Shown here piece after piece: positions 55,740-64,000 of a stretch of DNA of 64,000 nucleotides. Below the pieces are notes generated by a model. That model had not been told where the DNA came from, did no database searches, and saw only the letters and a program-made list of their open reading frames with translations. Origin of the DNA: Branchiostoma belcheri (lineage: Eukaryota > Chordata > Leptocardii > Amphioxiformes > Branchiostomatidae). The first letter of the stretch is position 1; each line of letters starts with the position of its first letter. Both the position numbers and the translations under genes were made by a program. Location of the stretch: the NCBI RefSeq assembly GCF_001625305.1, contig NW_017803135.1, positions 1 to 64,000 of the forward strand. Direction: 5' to 3'.

Positions 55740-56592
55740 AGAAATTATATATTAGTCCCCCTAATTATGCAAATAGGATCCTCAATTGCATGAATTATAT
55801 CTGTTGATCATATTCTCCACCAAAAGACAGTCTTATCTTAACAAAGAATGCCACAATGACATTTTCTCATAAATTATGCAAATGAGGTCCTTATTTGAAT
55901 AAGTTATGTTTAATTATGTTCACCTTAACTTAACTTTCAAACACCCCAAGTATAAAATTCCAGGCAGTTACCACTATGCAATTATAATATTTTCTCATTA
56001 ATTATGCAAATTAAGTCTTCATTTGCATAATCGATATCTGCCTGTGTTTCTCTCATTCTTAATAACATATGTCACAAGCTTGAACTTCCTATTATGGAAT
56101 GCAGCTGATAAATAGAATTTCCTCATTAATTATGCAAATTACATCCATATTTGCATAATTGTAATATCATTATGTCAAGCTCCACTCAAGCTACCTACAT
56201 ACCAAAAATCACGATGATCCATCAATCGGTTCTTGAGTTATCCCCCTTTAAACATTTGTCCATTAAACCCCCTGCAGTTCTAGAGCAAGCAACTAGGGGG
56301 CTCAATCTCATGTGATTTTATCCCCAGCACAAGAGCTATCTACCATCTAAATTTCATCACCCTAGCATGTCTGGATCATGAGATATCAAAACCGGAAGTT
56401 CTGCTGCAGTACCATGACAAGCCGCCAGGTGGCCTAAAATCTAATCATTTTGAGGTCTCATCAAGACCTACCCACCTACCAAGTATCAAGACAATCCATC
56501 GAGACCTTCTCAAGTTATCGTGTTGACACACACACACACACACACATACACGAACGCCCCTGAAAACATAACCTTCTTGGCGAAGGTAAAAA
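55740..56592 (+). repeat. Dispersed element with four octamer-bearing units
   Basis: TAATTATGCAAAT occurs at about 55761, 55871, 56000 and 56132, each followed 14-20 nt later by an inverted TTTGCAT or a decayed form. Then come the common words ATCCATCAATCGGTTCTTGAG and CTGCTGCAGTACCATGA, a (CA)n tract at 56525-56546 and the ending AACATAACCTTCTTGGCGAAG. This ending is widespread in marine invertebrate repeats; the class is not assigned here. Confidence 0.65.
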
Positions 56593-56765
56593 TCTGGTCT
56601 ATTTGGACAGGTGGTCATTATATACAGGATTCTTAAAGGTTGTATCAAATTCAACGGGAAAAATTATCTACCAGTAACAAATGGACTACGAAAAAGTTTT
56701 CATAATGGAATGGCCAGGCGGTCCTTATGTAGAGGTGGTCACTAATATACAGGTTTGAGTCTTTG
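56590..56765 (+). repeat. Dispersed repeat, inverse partner at 33330-33560
   Basis: GGACAGGTGGTCATTATA, GGCCAGGCGGTCCTTATG and AGAGGTGGTCACTAATATA correspond inversely to the other copy. Confidence 0.5.
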
Positions 56766-57134
56766 ACTGTAGCTATAATTTAGTACTCTTCTCCTTTGTA
56801 TGCAGATATTGATGCACAATATACCATTTAATGATCCAACTTCTCTGGCGCCTGTCTCAAAATGTTATAACTCCCTTACCTCTCGCTTTATTGTGTATTG
56901 ATCCACTTGGTACCATTAGCAAGGCTTTAACTATACACCATCAATGCCTATTGTCCACCTAACCAACCGGTGTTGCCGTCATTATTGTACCAACATAAGC
57001 GACAAAAATCCTTGGATAATACGGCAGATTACAATAACAATTGATTTTTCAGTAGCTGCTTTAGTTAATGGAATCGAAAATAGCCCTGGGAAGTCATTAA
57101 TCAGCCTCAGTGATACAGCAGAGACGCTATTATT

Positions 57135-57498
57135 CAGGGCTCAAAATACTGGGTACATGTGCACCTTAATGCACCCAAAATTGGAGCTGTGCACCTAATT
57201 TTTTTCTGTGGGTGCAGCAGTGCACCCAAATATTTTTGTAGGTATTTTGTTCATATGAAATGAAATATAGTATACAGGATATTCTTGGCATGTAAGTGTC
57301 AGAAAAATAATAAAATCTTTGTTGTAGTACTAGATTTTGAAGTTAGCTCCCATTTCAGATTCAAGCTCAGATGAGGAGCAGTAAGATCTGTGCATAGGTT
57401 TTGTTTCATATGGTGCACCTAAAAAATTTTTGGTGCACCTAATTTTTTAGGTTAGGTGCACCAGTGCACCTATTCCCAAAAATGAATTTCGAGCCCTG
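57135..57498 (+). mobile_element. hAT-like MITE with GGTGCACC interior
   Basis: CAGGGCTCAAAATACTGGG at the left and GAATTTCGAGCCCTG at the right, with GTGCACCC clusters near each end. Best-kept right end of the three copies. Confidence 0.75.
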
Positions 57499-58256
57499 TA
57501 CAATGGAGGGGTTATTATTCCACAGTCCACACAGACAAATATAACGCTTCCTCGGCAAGCCATGCAGTTAGACAATAAATCACTTTACGTGAGCCATAAT
57601 TTCCTTAAAAACATGGTGATCAAAATAACATACATCATTTTGCACACAAATCACGTTCAAATTGAATGTTATTATTGATTCAGAGTCTAGACTTCACGCA
57701 ATATAATAAATCGGAATTATCATTGTAATTCTGTTGATATTTATCATTTCTTATAAGTTGTTAAGTCCTTCTGTCATTTTTATCTTAATTTGGTCAAGGA
57801 GTTTAAAAGGACACTCCTGTTTTCCCTTGGCCTTTTACCTGTATGTAATAAAGTTGAAATAAATAGAAGTATTTTATGGTGTAAATCACTGCAAAATAAT
57901 TTGCTGTAAAGATTAATAATTAAAACAGTCCTCACGATAACACACCAATTTTGAGCCACTAATTTGGTAAGTTATAATCTTCCGCGAGAACCACTAATTT
58001 AGGACGTTATCTGCAATTGCTGCAAGATTTGGTGAGAGGGATGAATAATTAAACATGCCTCCAGGCAGGGGAGTAACCCTCCCCCCTAATGGATCATTAC
58101 TGATTAGTCCCTTATCTCCGTAGCTCAGTCCGGTAACGTTATCGTTTGTCATGAAATTTTCATTTCTGTGGTTGATTTCTGCGGCTTTCAATTAACTCAG
58201 CTCTCATGTTGGGAAGTTCACTTCCTCAGGTGATAAAATCACTATGGATGAGGCTG
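57499..58256. other. No feature recognised
   Basis: A+T-rich with no supported gene. Confidence 0.35.
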
Positions 58257-58575
58257 CTTAGCCCCCGTAGCAGGCTTATAGAACTGGGAGTTCGGTGGTC
58301 TTCGGCTGTTTTCTGATTAGCCTCCGTAGCAGGCTTATAGAACTGGGGGTTTGGTGGTCTTCTGCTGTTTTCTGATTAGCCTCCGTAGCAGGCTTATAGA
58401 ACTGGGGGTTTGGTGGTCTTCGGCTGTTTTCTGATTAACCCAGTTCTAAAAAAACGGGGGTAATTCAACCAGGCCAGCTATGTTGTCTATATGCAATCAC
58501 AAAATAGCACATGAAACTTATTAAAAGATCTCAAAGACCCCCCAAACCCCCAGTTTTTGGCATGCTATGGAGGCT
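58257..58575 (+). mobile_element. MITE with TAGCCTCC ends and three 60-bp end units
   Basis: Bounded by TAGCCCCCGTAGCAGG and TGCTATGGAGGCTA. The left end is present three times in tandem (60-bp units from about 58266, 58325 and 58385, each GTAGCAGGCTTATAGAACTG ... TTTTCTGATTA). It is inverted relative to 55071-55263, which has one unit. Confidence 0.8.
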
Positions 58576-59238
58576 AGAGGCTGCTTACACTGCTGTAAGC
58601 TACAGCAGCTTGAAAACTACTTACTGCTAGTTAACGGATGTCTTTCTTGAAGCTAGAACTAACCCTAAAGCCGACAGTCTTATGATTTTCGGTTGTATAT
58701 GTGTTTTTGTATGGGGGAGGGCAACTTGCAAAGGTGTGTATGCACCTGTTTTGCCCTCCCTTTCACTTTGTGAAAAATCCAAATAAACAAATAATGTTAT
58801 ATGGTAAAAACTATTATATACCAAAAAATGGTAAAAATGTTGCTTCCCTCAAAATTCATTCAATACTGAAAGATTACACCTGGATATACAAATCATAATA
58901 ACCCTACCATGCACCATGTAATTTATGCATCCACTGGTTATGGCAAAAGTCTCGAATAACCAAGTTCTGAGAAATAACTAACTTAAGTATCTATAATATA
59001 ATATTGGACAGCTGTGATTTCACAAAAAATCCTATGTCCCGGATTTAGCATACCTAAATTCCTAGCTCAAAACAGGATAATGGCAGTGGAATTTCAAGGC
59101 TACAGCCACACCTAGTTTTTCTTTATTCTTCTTTCCCACACTACAATTTGACTCACCATTCAACTGGTACCAGTAGGATTGGAACGTAAAGAGATATGTT
59201 TAGAAAAAGACCTGCTTGCAGAATAGGCTGCTTGTGAG
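58576..59238. other. No feature recognised
   Basis: No supported gene; short ORFs only. Confidence 0.35.
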
Positions 59239-61271
59239 ATGGCTGTATTTTTCAAGAATTATAATGATAACTTTCAAAGGGCAGATGGTCATACCTACGA
59301 GCAAAGTCCGGAAAGCACTGAAGCATTCATTGATTCTCTGGATAGGAAATGCTTATTCCATGAGTGTATGTTTGGGTATGCAAGGTGAGTATTGGAACAG
59401 CTGTGGGACACACCCAACCCTCGCGCAGGTTTACGACAGGTGAGTTTTCTTACTGCAGGTGTGGCCATCTTGTTCTGAGCCTTTTGAATCTTGTTTATAT
59501 GTTAAACCTACCCCCAAGGAAGAAGAAGTGAGAACTGGGTTGCATTTATTTCGACCTGTACTTTACATAGTGTTCTATAGGTGAAAAGGTAAATGTTTTT
59601 ATGAGAAGTGAACAGTTTTTTTTATTTTTATTTTTTTTTATTTTTATTTTTTCTTCCTCAAAACATACAATCAGCAGGGATACATACAATCATACATATA
59701 CCCTGAATTGCGTACATTTTTTACAACACTTATGCAGTATGCTGGATAACAAAATGCAGGCGGCTACCACAAATGCTAGCTACAACATTAAACAGAGCAC
59801 TGAATCCAAAGCTCAGTCTAGGAAACAGACTTATTGTGTAGTTTGACTGCAATGTGTAGGAATGATCCCCTTAAACGTTCAGTTCTGGCCTTCGGAAGCG
59901 TAAACTCCTGATTGTTCCTTAATTGCCTGCCAGTGGCTGTACATCTCTGGGGCGGCACAAGGTCATGCAAAGGATGTTCCGGTTTTAACATGTCCTTGAA
60001 GAGTTTTACAGCTGCTGCATCTCTTCTTTCCTTCAAGGAGGGTAGGTTAGGAACTGATCGTCTACCGCCAAGAGAGATGATACGGAGGGCCCGTTTCTGT
60101 ACACGTTCGATGCTGTCCGATTGTTCCTTGCTGCAACCTACCAGCAGTACGTGGCCGTATTCAAGAACGCTGCGAATAAGTGACAGGTAAATCTGAACAA
60201 GGTCAACAACACTCATCCCCTGTCTAGTCAGTAGTCGAAGATAGTGCAGCCTGCTCGAGGCTCTTGAGACGAGGGATTGTACATGGTCGTGCCATGACAG
60301 CTTGCAGTCGAAGGTGAACCCAAGGCCCTTTGCGACGCTTGTGAAAGGTACAGGTTCACCACCAAGAGACAGTAGTGGTAATGGTGGAGTGTTTCTGCTG
60401 AAGCATATCAACAGAGACTGGCTTTTCTTGCCGTTCAGCAACATGTCATTACACTCTGCCCAAGAGTCAAGCTGTTGCGCTTCCTCTCTCATACTGTTGT
60501 CGGCGTCACCCTTCCCCAGGGGAATTAACCTGGACAAACCCACATCGTCCGCGTAGCCGACATCAAGGGTGTCACTGTGGACTGTGTCTCGAGAACCCAT
60601 GAACAGGAGGAAAAGGTATGGCGATAGTACTCCTCCCTGTGGTACACCCGAGGTAAGTACCCTCCACTCGCTGACTTTGCCGTTGGCAACAACTCTCTGA
60701 GTGCGACCTTGCAGATAGTTCTGTATCCAGGCTACCATGCGTGGGTTGGTCACCACATCGTTCACACGTTGTAGGAGAATTGCATGGTTCACTCTATCAA
60801 ATGCTTTACTCATATCTGCGAACAAAGCATGGACTGCTGCATGACGTCTTGAGTCTAAAGCTGTCAGCCAAGTGTGAACCATCCTGACGGCGGCTAAAAC
60901 AGTGGAGGAACCCTTCAGGTAAGCGTACTGATTTCTGATGGCAGGTGAAATAGAAGGGAGAAGTCTTAACAGAGTGTTGTCAGATTTGTCCAGAATAATA
61001 TAAACCCACCTAAGACCAGAGTCAAACAAAGGTGTCATAATTCATAAAATGTTTGTTGAATCATTTATGTATATGTAAGAAATTTGACTATGCCAGCCAA
61101 CCACAACATTCCAGTGTCAACTATTATAAAATTAATATACCAGCCAGGTTTGAATGGGCTCTGACACTATATGAGTTGAAATTATATCGAAATTATGTCA
61201 ATCAATGCTGAATTTCCTTTTTTTTTCCCAGACATTTCCAGTTTCTCATGGAAAAGTTGGTTCTTCACTGA
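59239..61271 (+). CDS. Candidate two-exon small gene, unknown protein
   Basis: An ATG at 59239 opens 48 codons (start MAVFFKNYNDNF, later SPESTEAFIDSLDRKC) to a consensus donor CAAG|GTGAGT at 59384, phase 2. A strong acceptor (TTTTTTTTTCCCAG, exon from 61232) restores the frame for 13 codons (HFQFLMEKLVLH) to TGA at 61271, giving 61 residues. An acceptor-like TTGCAG also precedes the first exon, with a stop in frame before the ATG. The peptide looks coding, but no family is recognised. A LINE copy fills the intron on the other strand. Confidence 0.3.
59617..61038 (-). mobile_element. 5'-truncated non-LTR retrotransposon (LINE)
   Basis: The minus strand carries the C-terminal part of a LINE ORF2, a short 3' untranslated part and an A-rich tail of AAAAATAAAAA type at about 59617-59655. 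The endonuclease and the first reverse transcriptase motifs are missing, as expected of incomplete reverse transcription. The family resembles CR1/L2/Jockey-group elements; the exact clade is not assigned. Confidence 0.85.
59818..61038 (-). CDS. Reverse transcriptase fragment of a LINE
   Basis: An intact 406-codon frame. Motifs in order: FADMSKAFDRVNH (residues 73-85, motif A with catalytic Asp), GVPQGGVLSPYLF (131-143, motif B), GYADDVGL (161-168, catalytic YADD), NGKKSQ (202-207) and KGLGFTFDCKLSWHDHV (237-253), followed by the post-RT region with RVQKRALRI and LKERRDAAAVKLF. The catalytic aspartates are all present and there is no frameshift or stop, so the copy is young, but without the N-terminal part it cannot be autonomous. 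The ATG at 61038 is probably not a native start. Confidence 0.93.
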   Translation of the reverse strand: MTPLFDSGLRWVYIILDKSDNTLLRLLPSISPAIRNQYAYLKGSSTVLAAVRMVHTWLTALDSRRHAAVHALFADMSKAFDRVNHAILLQRVNDVVTNPRMVAWIQNYLQGRTQRVVANGKVSEWRVLTSGVPQGGVLSPYLFLLFMGSRDTVHSDTLDVGYADDVGLSRLIPLGKGDADNSMREEAQQLDSWAECNDMLLNGKKSQSLLICFSRNTPPLPLLSLGGEPVPFTSVAKGLGFTFDCKLSWHDHVQSLVSRASSRLHYLRLLTRQGMSVVDLVQIYLSLIRSVLEYGHVLLVGCSKEQSDSIERVQKRALRIISLGGRRSVPNLPSLKERRDAAAVKLFKDMLKPEHPLHDLVPPQRCTATGRQLRNNQEFTLPKARTERLRGSFLHIAVKLHNKSVS

Positions 61272-61749
61272 CATCAAAGGCCATCCCGAAACCTTTCATA
61301 GCAGCTGACATCTTTCATATCTGCCTGCAATCTGCTGACAGAAACAGACACAGGCCAGGGCAGGGAGGGAGCAGTAGAACCATCATCTATCACCATGACA
61401 ACCGTGCTGCCAAGGGCATTCATCACGGCTGACCTTGACCTCCAAACCTCAGTAATACCGGCTTCCGAAATCAATCAACGCCGGGTCAAAACATGGAGGA
61501 CACACTGGATTGGCAAGGGGACAAATCTTGTGTTTGTGTTGCGTAATTTAAACAGTATGTGCATTCATATATATATATGGTGTTGGAAATTATTTTCTCA
61601 TATCTTTCCATCTGAAATTCCCATTGCTTAAACTCAACTTTGTATTTTGTATCTATTTATCATGAAATTCAGTTATGTGAATCATGAAACTGTAACAGTT
61701 AAATTTTTTGCGGAAAACATGAATTCATGACGTCGCAACTATCTTCCTC
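61272..61749. other. No feature recognised
   Basis: Would be the 3' flank of the candidate gene at 59239-61271. A short AT repeat is at 61569-61579. Confidence 0.35.
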
Positions 61750-61850
61750 TTCGGTGTAATGTAGCCAGCTGCTGCCGCGCCGCTTGCCTGCGAAGCTGGT
61801 GTGTTATGCCAAAGGGTGGTTATACCGACTTTACAGATACAGATTCCTTG
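61750..61850 (+). repeat. Dispersed element of the 50-bp family, single unit
   Basis: CAGCTGCTGCCGCGCCGC leader, then TTGCCTGCGAAGCTGGTG and GGGTGGTTATACCGAC with TTTACAGATACAGA. Confidence 0.65.
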
Positions 61851-64000
61851 TATAACTATATGTTAATGTTAGAATTGTTTCAACTGTGAATCTATAACAC
61901 TGTCAAAAACAACCCTTTCCCTCCTAAGTGAAATAAAACTATCACATACACAAAAGTTTTCTGAGTTACAGTAACTTGTCGTTCCCACACTATTGTGTCT
62001 ACCACTAGTAAAAGGTCAACCATCAGTAGACCAAAGGTGAAACCATTGGAAAGCATATTATTAACATTGGCTGCATTTCAAATTCTCGACCCAATGATTG
62101 ATTGACAGAAAAACATATCACGTTACCCACTGCCTTTCACCACTGGTATAGTCATTTAATATACGGCTATCGTGATCAAAATAGCTCTCCATAATTAGTC
62201 TTTGTATGGCATGTGTTAGATATAAATACACTTGGTAATAGTGGTAATATACCCTGTATAGGGGTAGTAATTTATTACTTCTTTGGCATTACAAAAGGTC
62301 AATATACAACACGAGAAAACATGATAAATACTGTAATTCATTTTATGTTCATGCTAGCAAAAGTTCACTGTCTGAGAAAAATGGACATGTTCACAGAACT
62401 ACATATTCATGGTGGCCACAGGTGCAGGGAAAAGAAAGTCCAGGAATTATATGTTAACTGTAATGATAAGTTCACGGTACAGCAGTGACAGTGAAAACAG
62501 TCAACATAACAGTACGGTAAAAAAAATCAGGAATTAAACTAATATTTTCCATTGATATTAGCTATCTTGCAGACATTTCTGAAAAATTACTGGTAACTTA
62601 CTCTGTATAGGAACAATGGACATTTCCTGTATTAACTGGAAATATCCTGGACTAACAGGAAATATGAACCATGCATAGCCTTGGAAAAAAAACATTGTCA
62701 TGATGATTGTGTTTCCATCTAGGTTTCCAGACAGCAAAAAACCTGCCAACCCTAGCCATTAGTATTTGGGTTAATCACGAAAATCCTTTCCTAACGTCAC
62801 TATTTTTTTTCGGGACTGAAATGGGAACCACAACATCTTTTTTCTTAGGCCTTCTCTAAATCAAAGATGGAGGACAACATCAATCCATATTCTAGGATGT
62901 TCCACTAACTGCTGGAGAAGGGGGGGGGGGGCTGCATTCACAAGAAAGATCACGGAAAGTCCAGTCCCTATCACTCATGTTTTCTAGGTTGAGGATTATC
63001 TACAGCTCTGGACAGATTTTGATTGAATGCGGCTGGTCGAAAGGCTAGAAATCTACTATGGTCTATTCCTGAACTTTTCTCATACCTACAATTTCTGAAA
63101 TCCATTCTTTTGGGGCGCAACAATATTGTAATGTGGAATAGGGGAGGGGTACGTAGGTTTGCTAGCCGAGTGAAAATAATGGGCGAAAGGGGCAACATGA
63201 ATAATTATTTTCAAGGACTGTGTCCAAATCTTTGGGACAGTTTTTGCTAAAAAGAAAATTAGCATTATCAATCAGCAATTTTGTTGGCACTATATAACAT
63301 TGCAGTATTTCTAATTCTTCAAATATCTAGTCATCTTAAGTACTGCTAAGCCCAATTAACATTGGATTACTAGCAGCTGCACATGTTGGGACAGACAGCA
63401 ACTGACATTGCATTATTTTTCGGTTCTACAATTTCAAAAATTCCCTATTTTTATTCGTCCTTTTGTTAGAGAATCAGAGCATATCCTTGGCTAGCTGGTG
63501 GTTGAACAAGTGTTAGGAACCCTCACAATAGGACCCCTCTTTCACACCCTCTCACCATGTTCAACAATGAAACTCCCCACTTGTTTGCATACCAATACAC
63601 ATCACACACACACAGTAGCCTTGATCCCACACTATTCATATTCATGTACGGACAAATTAAGGTTCCTCCCCCTACCTTAAAACACCACAAAAACAGAACA
63701 ATCAGCTTCTAACCCCATAAAAATGATCGGGATGCATGAAAATATAATAAAAAGCGCAATCAAACCATTACAAAGGCAACCTGTTGAGGATATGTTTTGA
63801 TTTTGATTAGCACTGGATCTGTGTTGTAACAGAGGGAGTCAATTTCATCAATATTCAGGGCGCCGCTATCTTACTAATAAGTCATATCTAGCTCTCCCCA
63901 AATCAGTGGCCGTCTAGATGATACCATACACGATACAGGTGAAAAATATCCGGTAAAGAAGCCACCCTAAAGCAGAGAAAAAATGGCTACCGGACCTACA
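61851..64000. other. Gene-free A+T-rich stretch
   Basis: A G run at about 62920-62931 and a CA tract at about 63606-63614; overlapping sense and antisense ORFs of 60-91 codons have no support. Confidence 0.4.

Noticed and set aside
57135..57498. 8-bp hAT target duplication
   Set aside because: Flanks do not match (ATTATT against TACAATGG), so the superfamily is left as hAT-like only.

Overview
The window is animal nuclear DNA: A+T-rich, intron-rich and crowded with short transposable elements, with GT-AG splice junctions and no operons. The one well-supported gene is a myelin proteolipid/M6 family gene in a one-copy, DM20-like form with long introns. Together with the repeat style (tRNA-derived SINEs, hairpin MITEs, a lancelet-like LINE reverse transcriptase) this suggests an invertebrate deuterostome, most probably an amphioxus (Branchiostoma). 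That assignment is inference; no diagnostic marker gene is present.

Layout. 0.3-16 kb: repeat-dominated DNA with MITEs, tRNA-derived SINEs, two inverted copies of a coding-like fragment (1.07 and 5.93 kb), a 50-bp minisatellite, internal duplications at 7.5-9.2 kb, a triple repeat holding a microexon-like unit (11.8-12.4 kb) and a complex decayed array (12.9-16 kb) split by a MITE with perfect 30-bp ends. 16.3-17.1 kb: a promoter-like interval with ETS/CRE and E2F-like sites between two weak, divergent candidate first exons. 21.0-29.3 kb, minus strand: the M6/PLP gene. Its exons of 37, 181, 160, 151, 113 and 66 nt join in frame to either of two tandem, mutually exclusive terminal exons, giving 274 or 283 residues. 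The splice-junction ends of exons 2 and 4 have each been tandemly copied into the neighbouring intron, leaving decoy acceptors and decoy donors. 30.5-39 kb: hairpins, MITEs, a promoter-like sequence enclosed by a TIR element, small duplications and a SINE. 40.03-48.89 kb: what looks like one 8.9-kb element with TA-flanked 30-bp terminal inverted repeats, long decayed inverted arms, foldback-style subrepeat blocks and a core of about 13 units of a 213-bp tandem repeat; no convincing transposase was seen. 49-58.6 kb: more MITEs, octamer-bearing repeats and dispersed elements. 59.2-61.3 kb: a weak two-exon candidate gene whose intron carries a 5'-truncated LINE with a 406-codon reverse transcriptase ORF on the opposite strand. 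61.3-64 kb: little recognisable.

No genes act together in a pathway here. Apart from M6 and the LINE, every coding call is tentative and is marked so. Most other ORFs are chance or repeat-derived.
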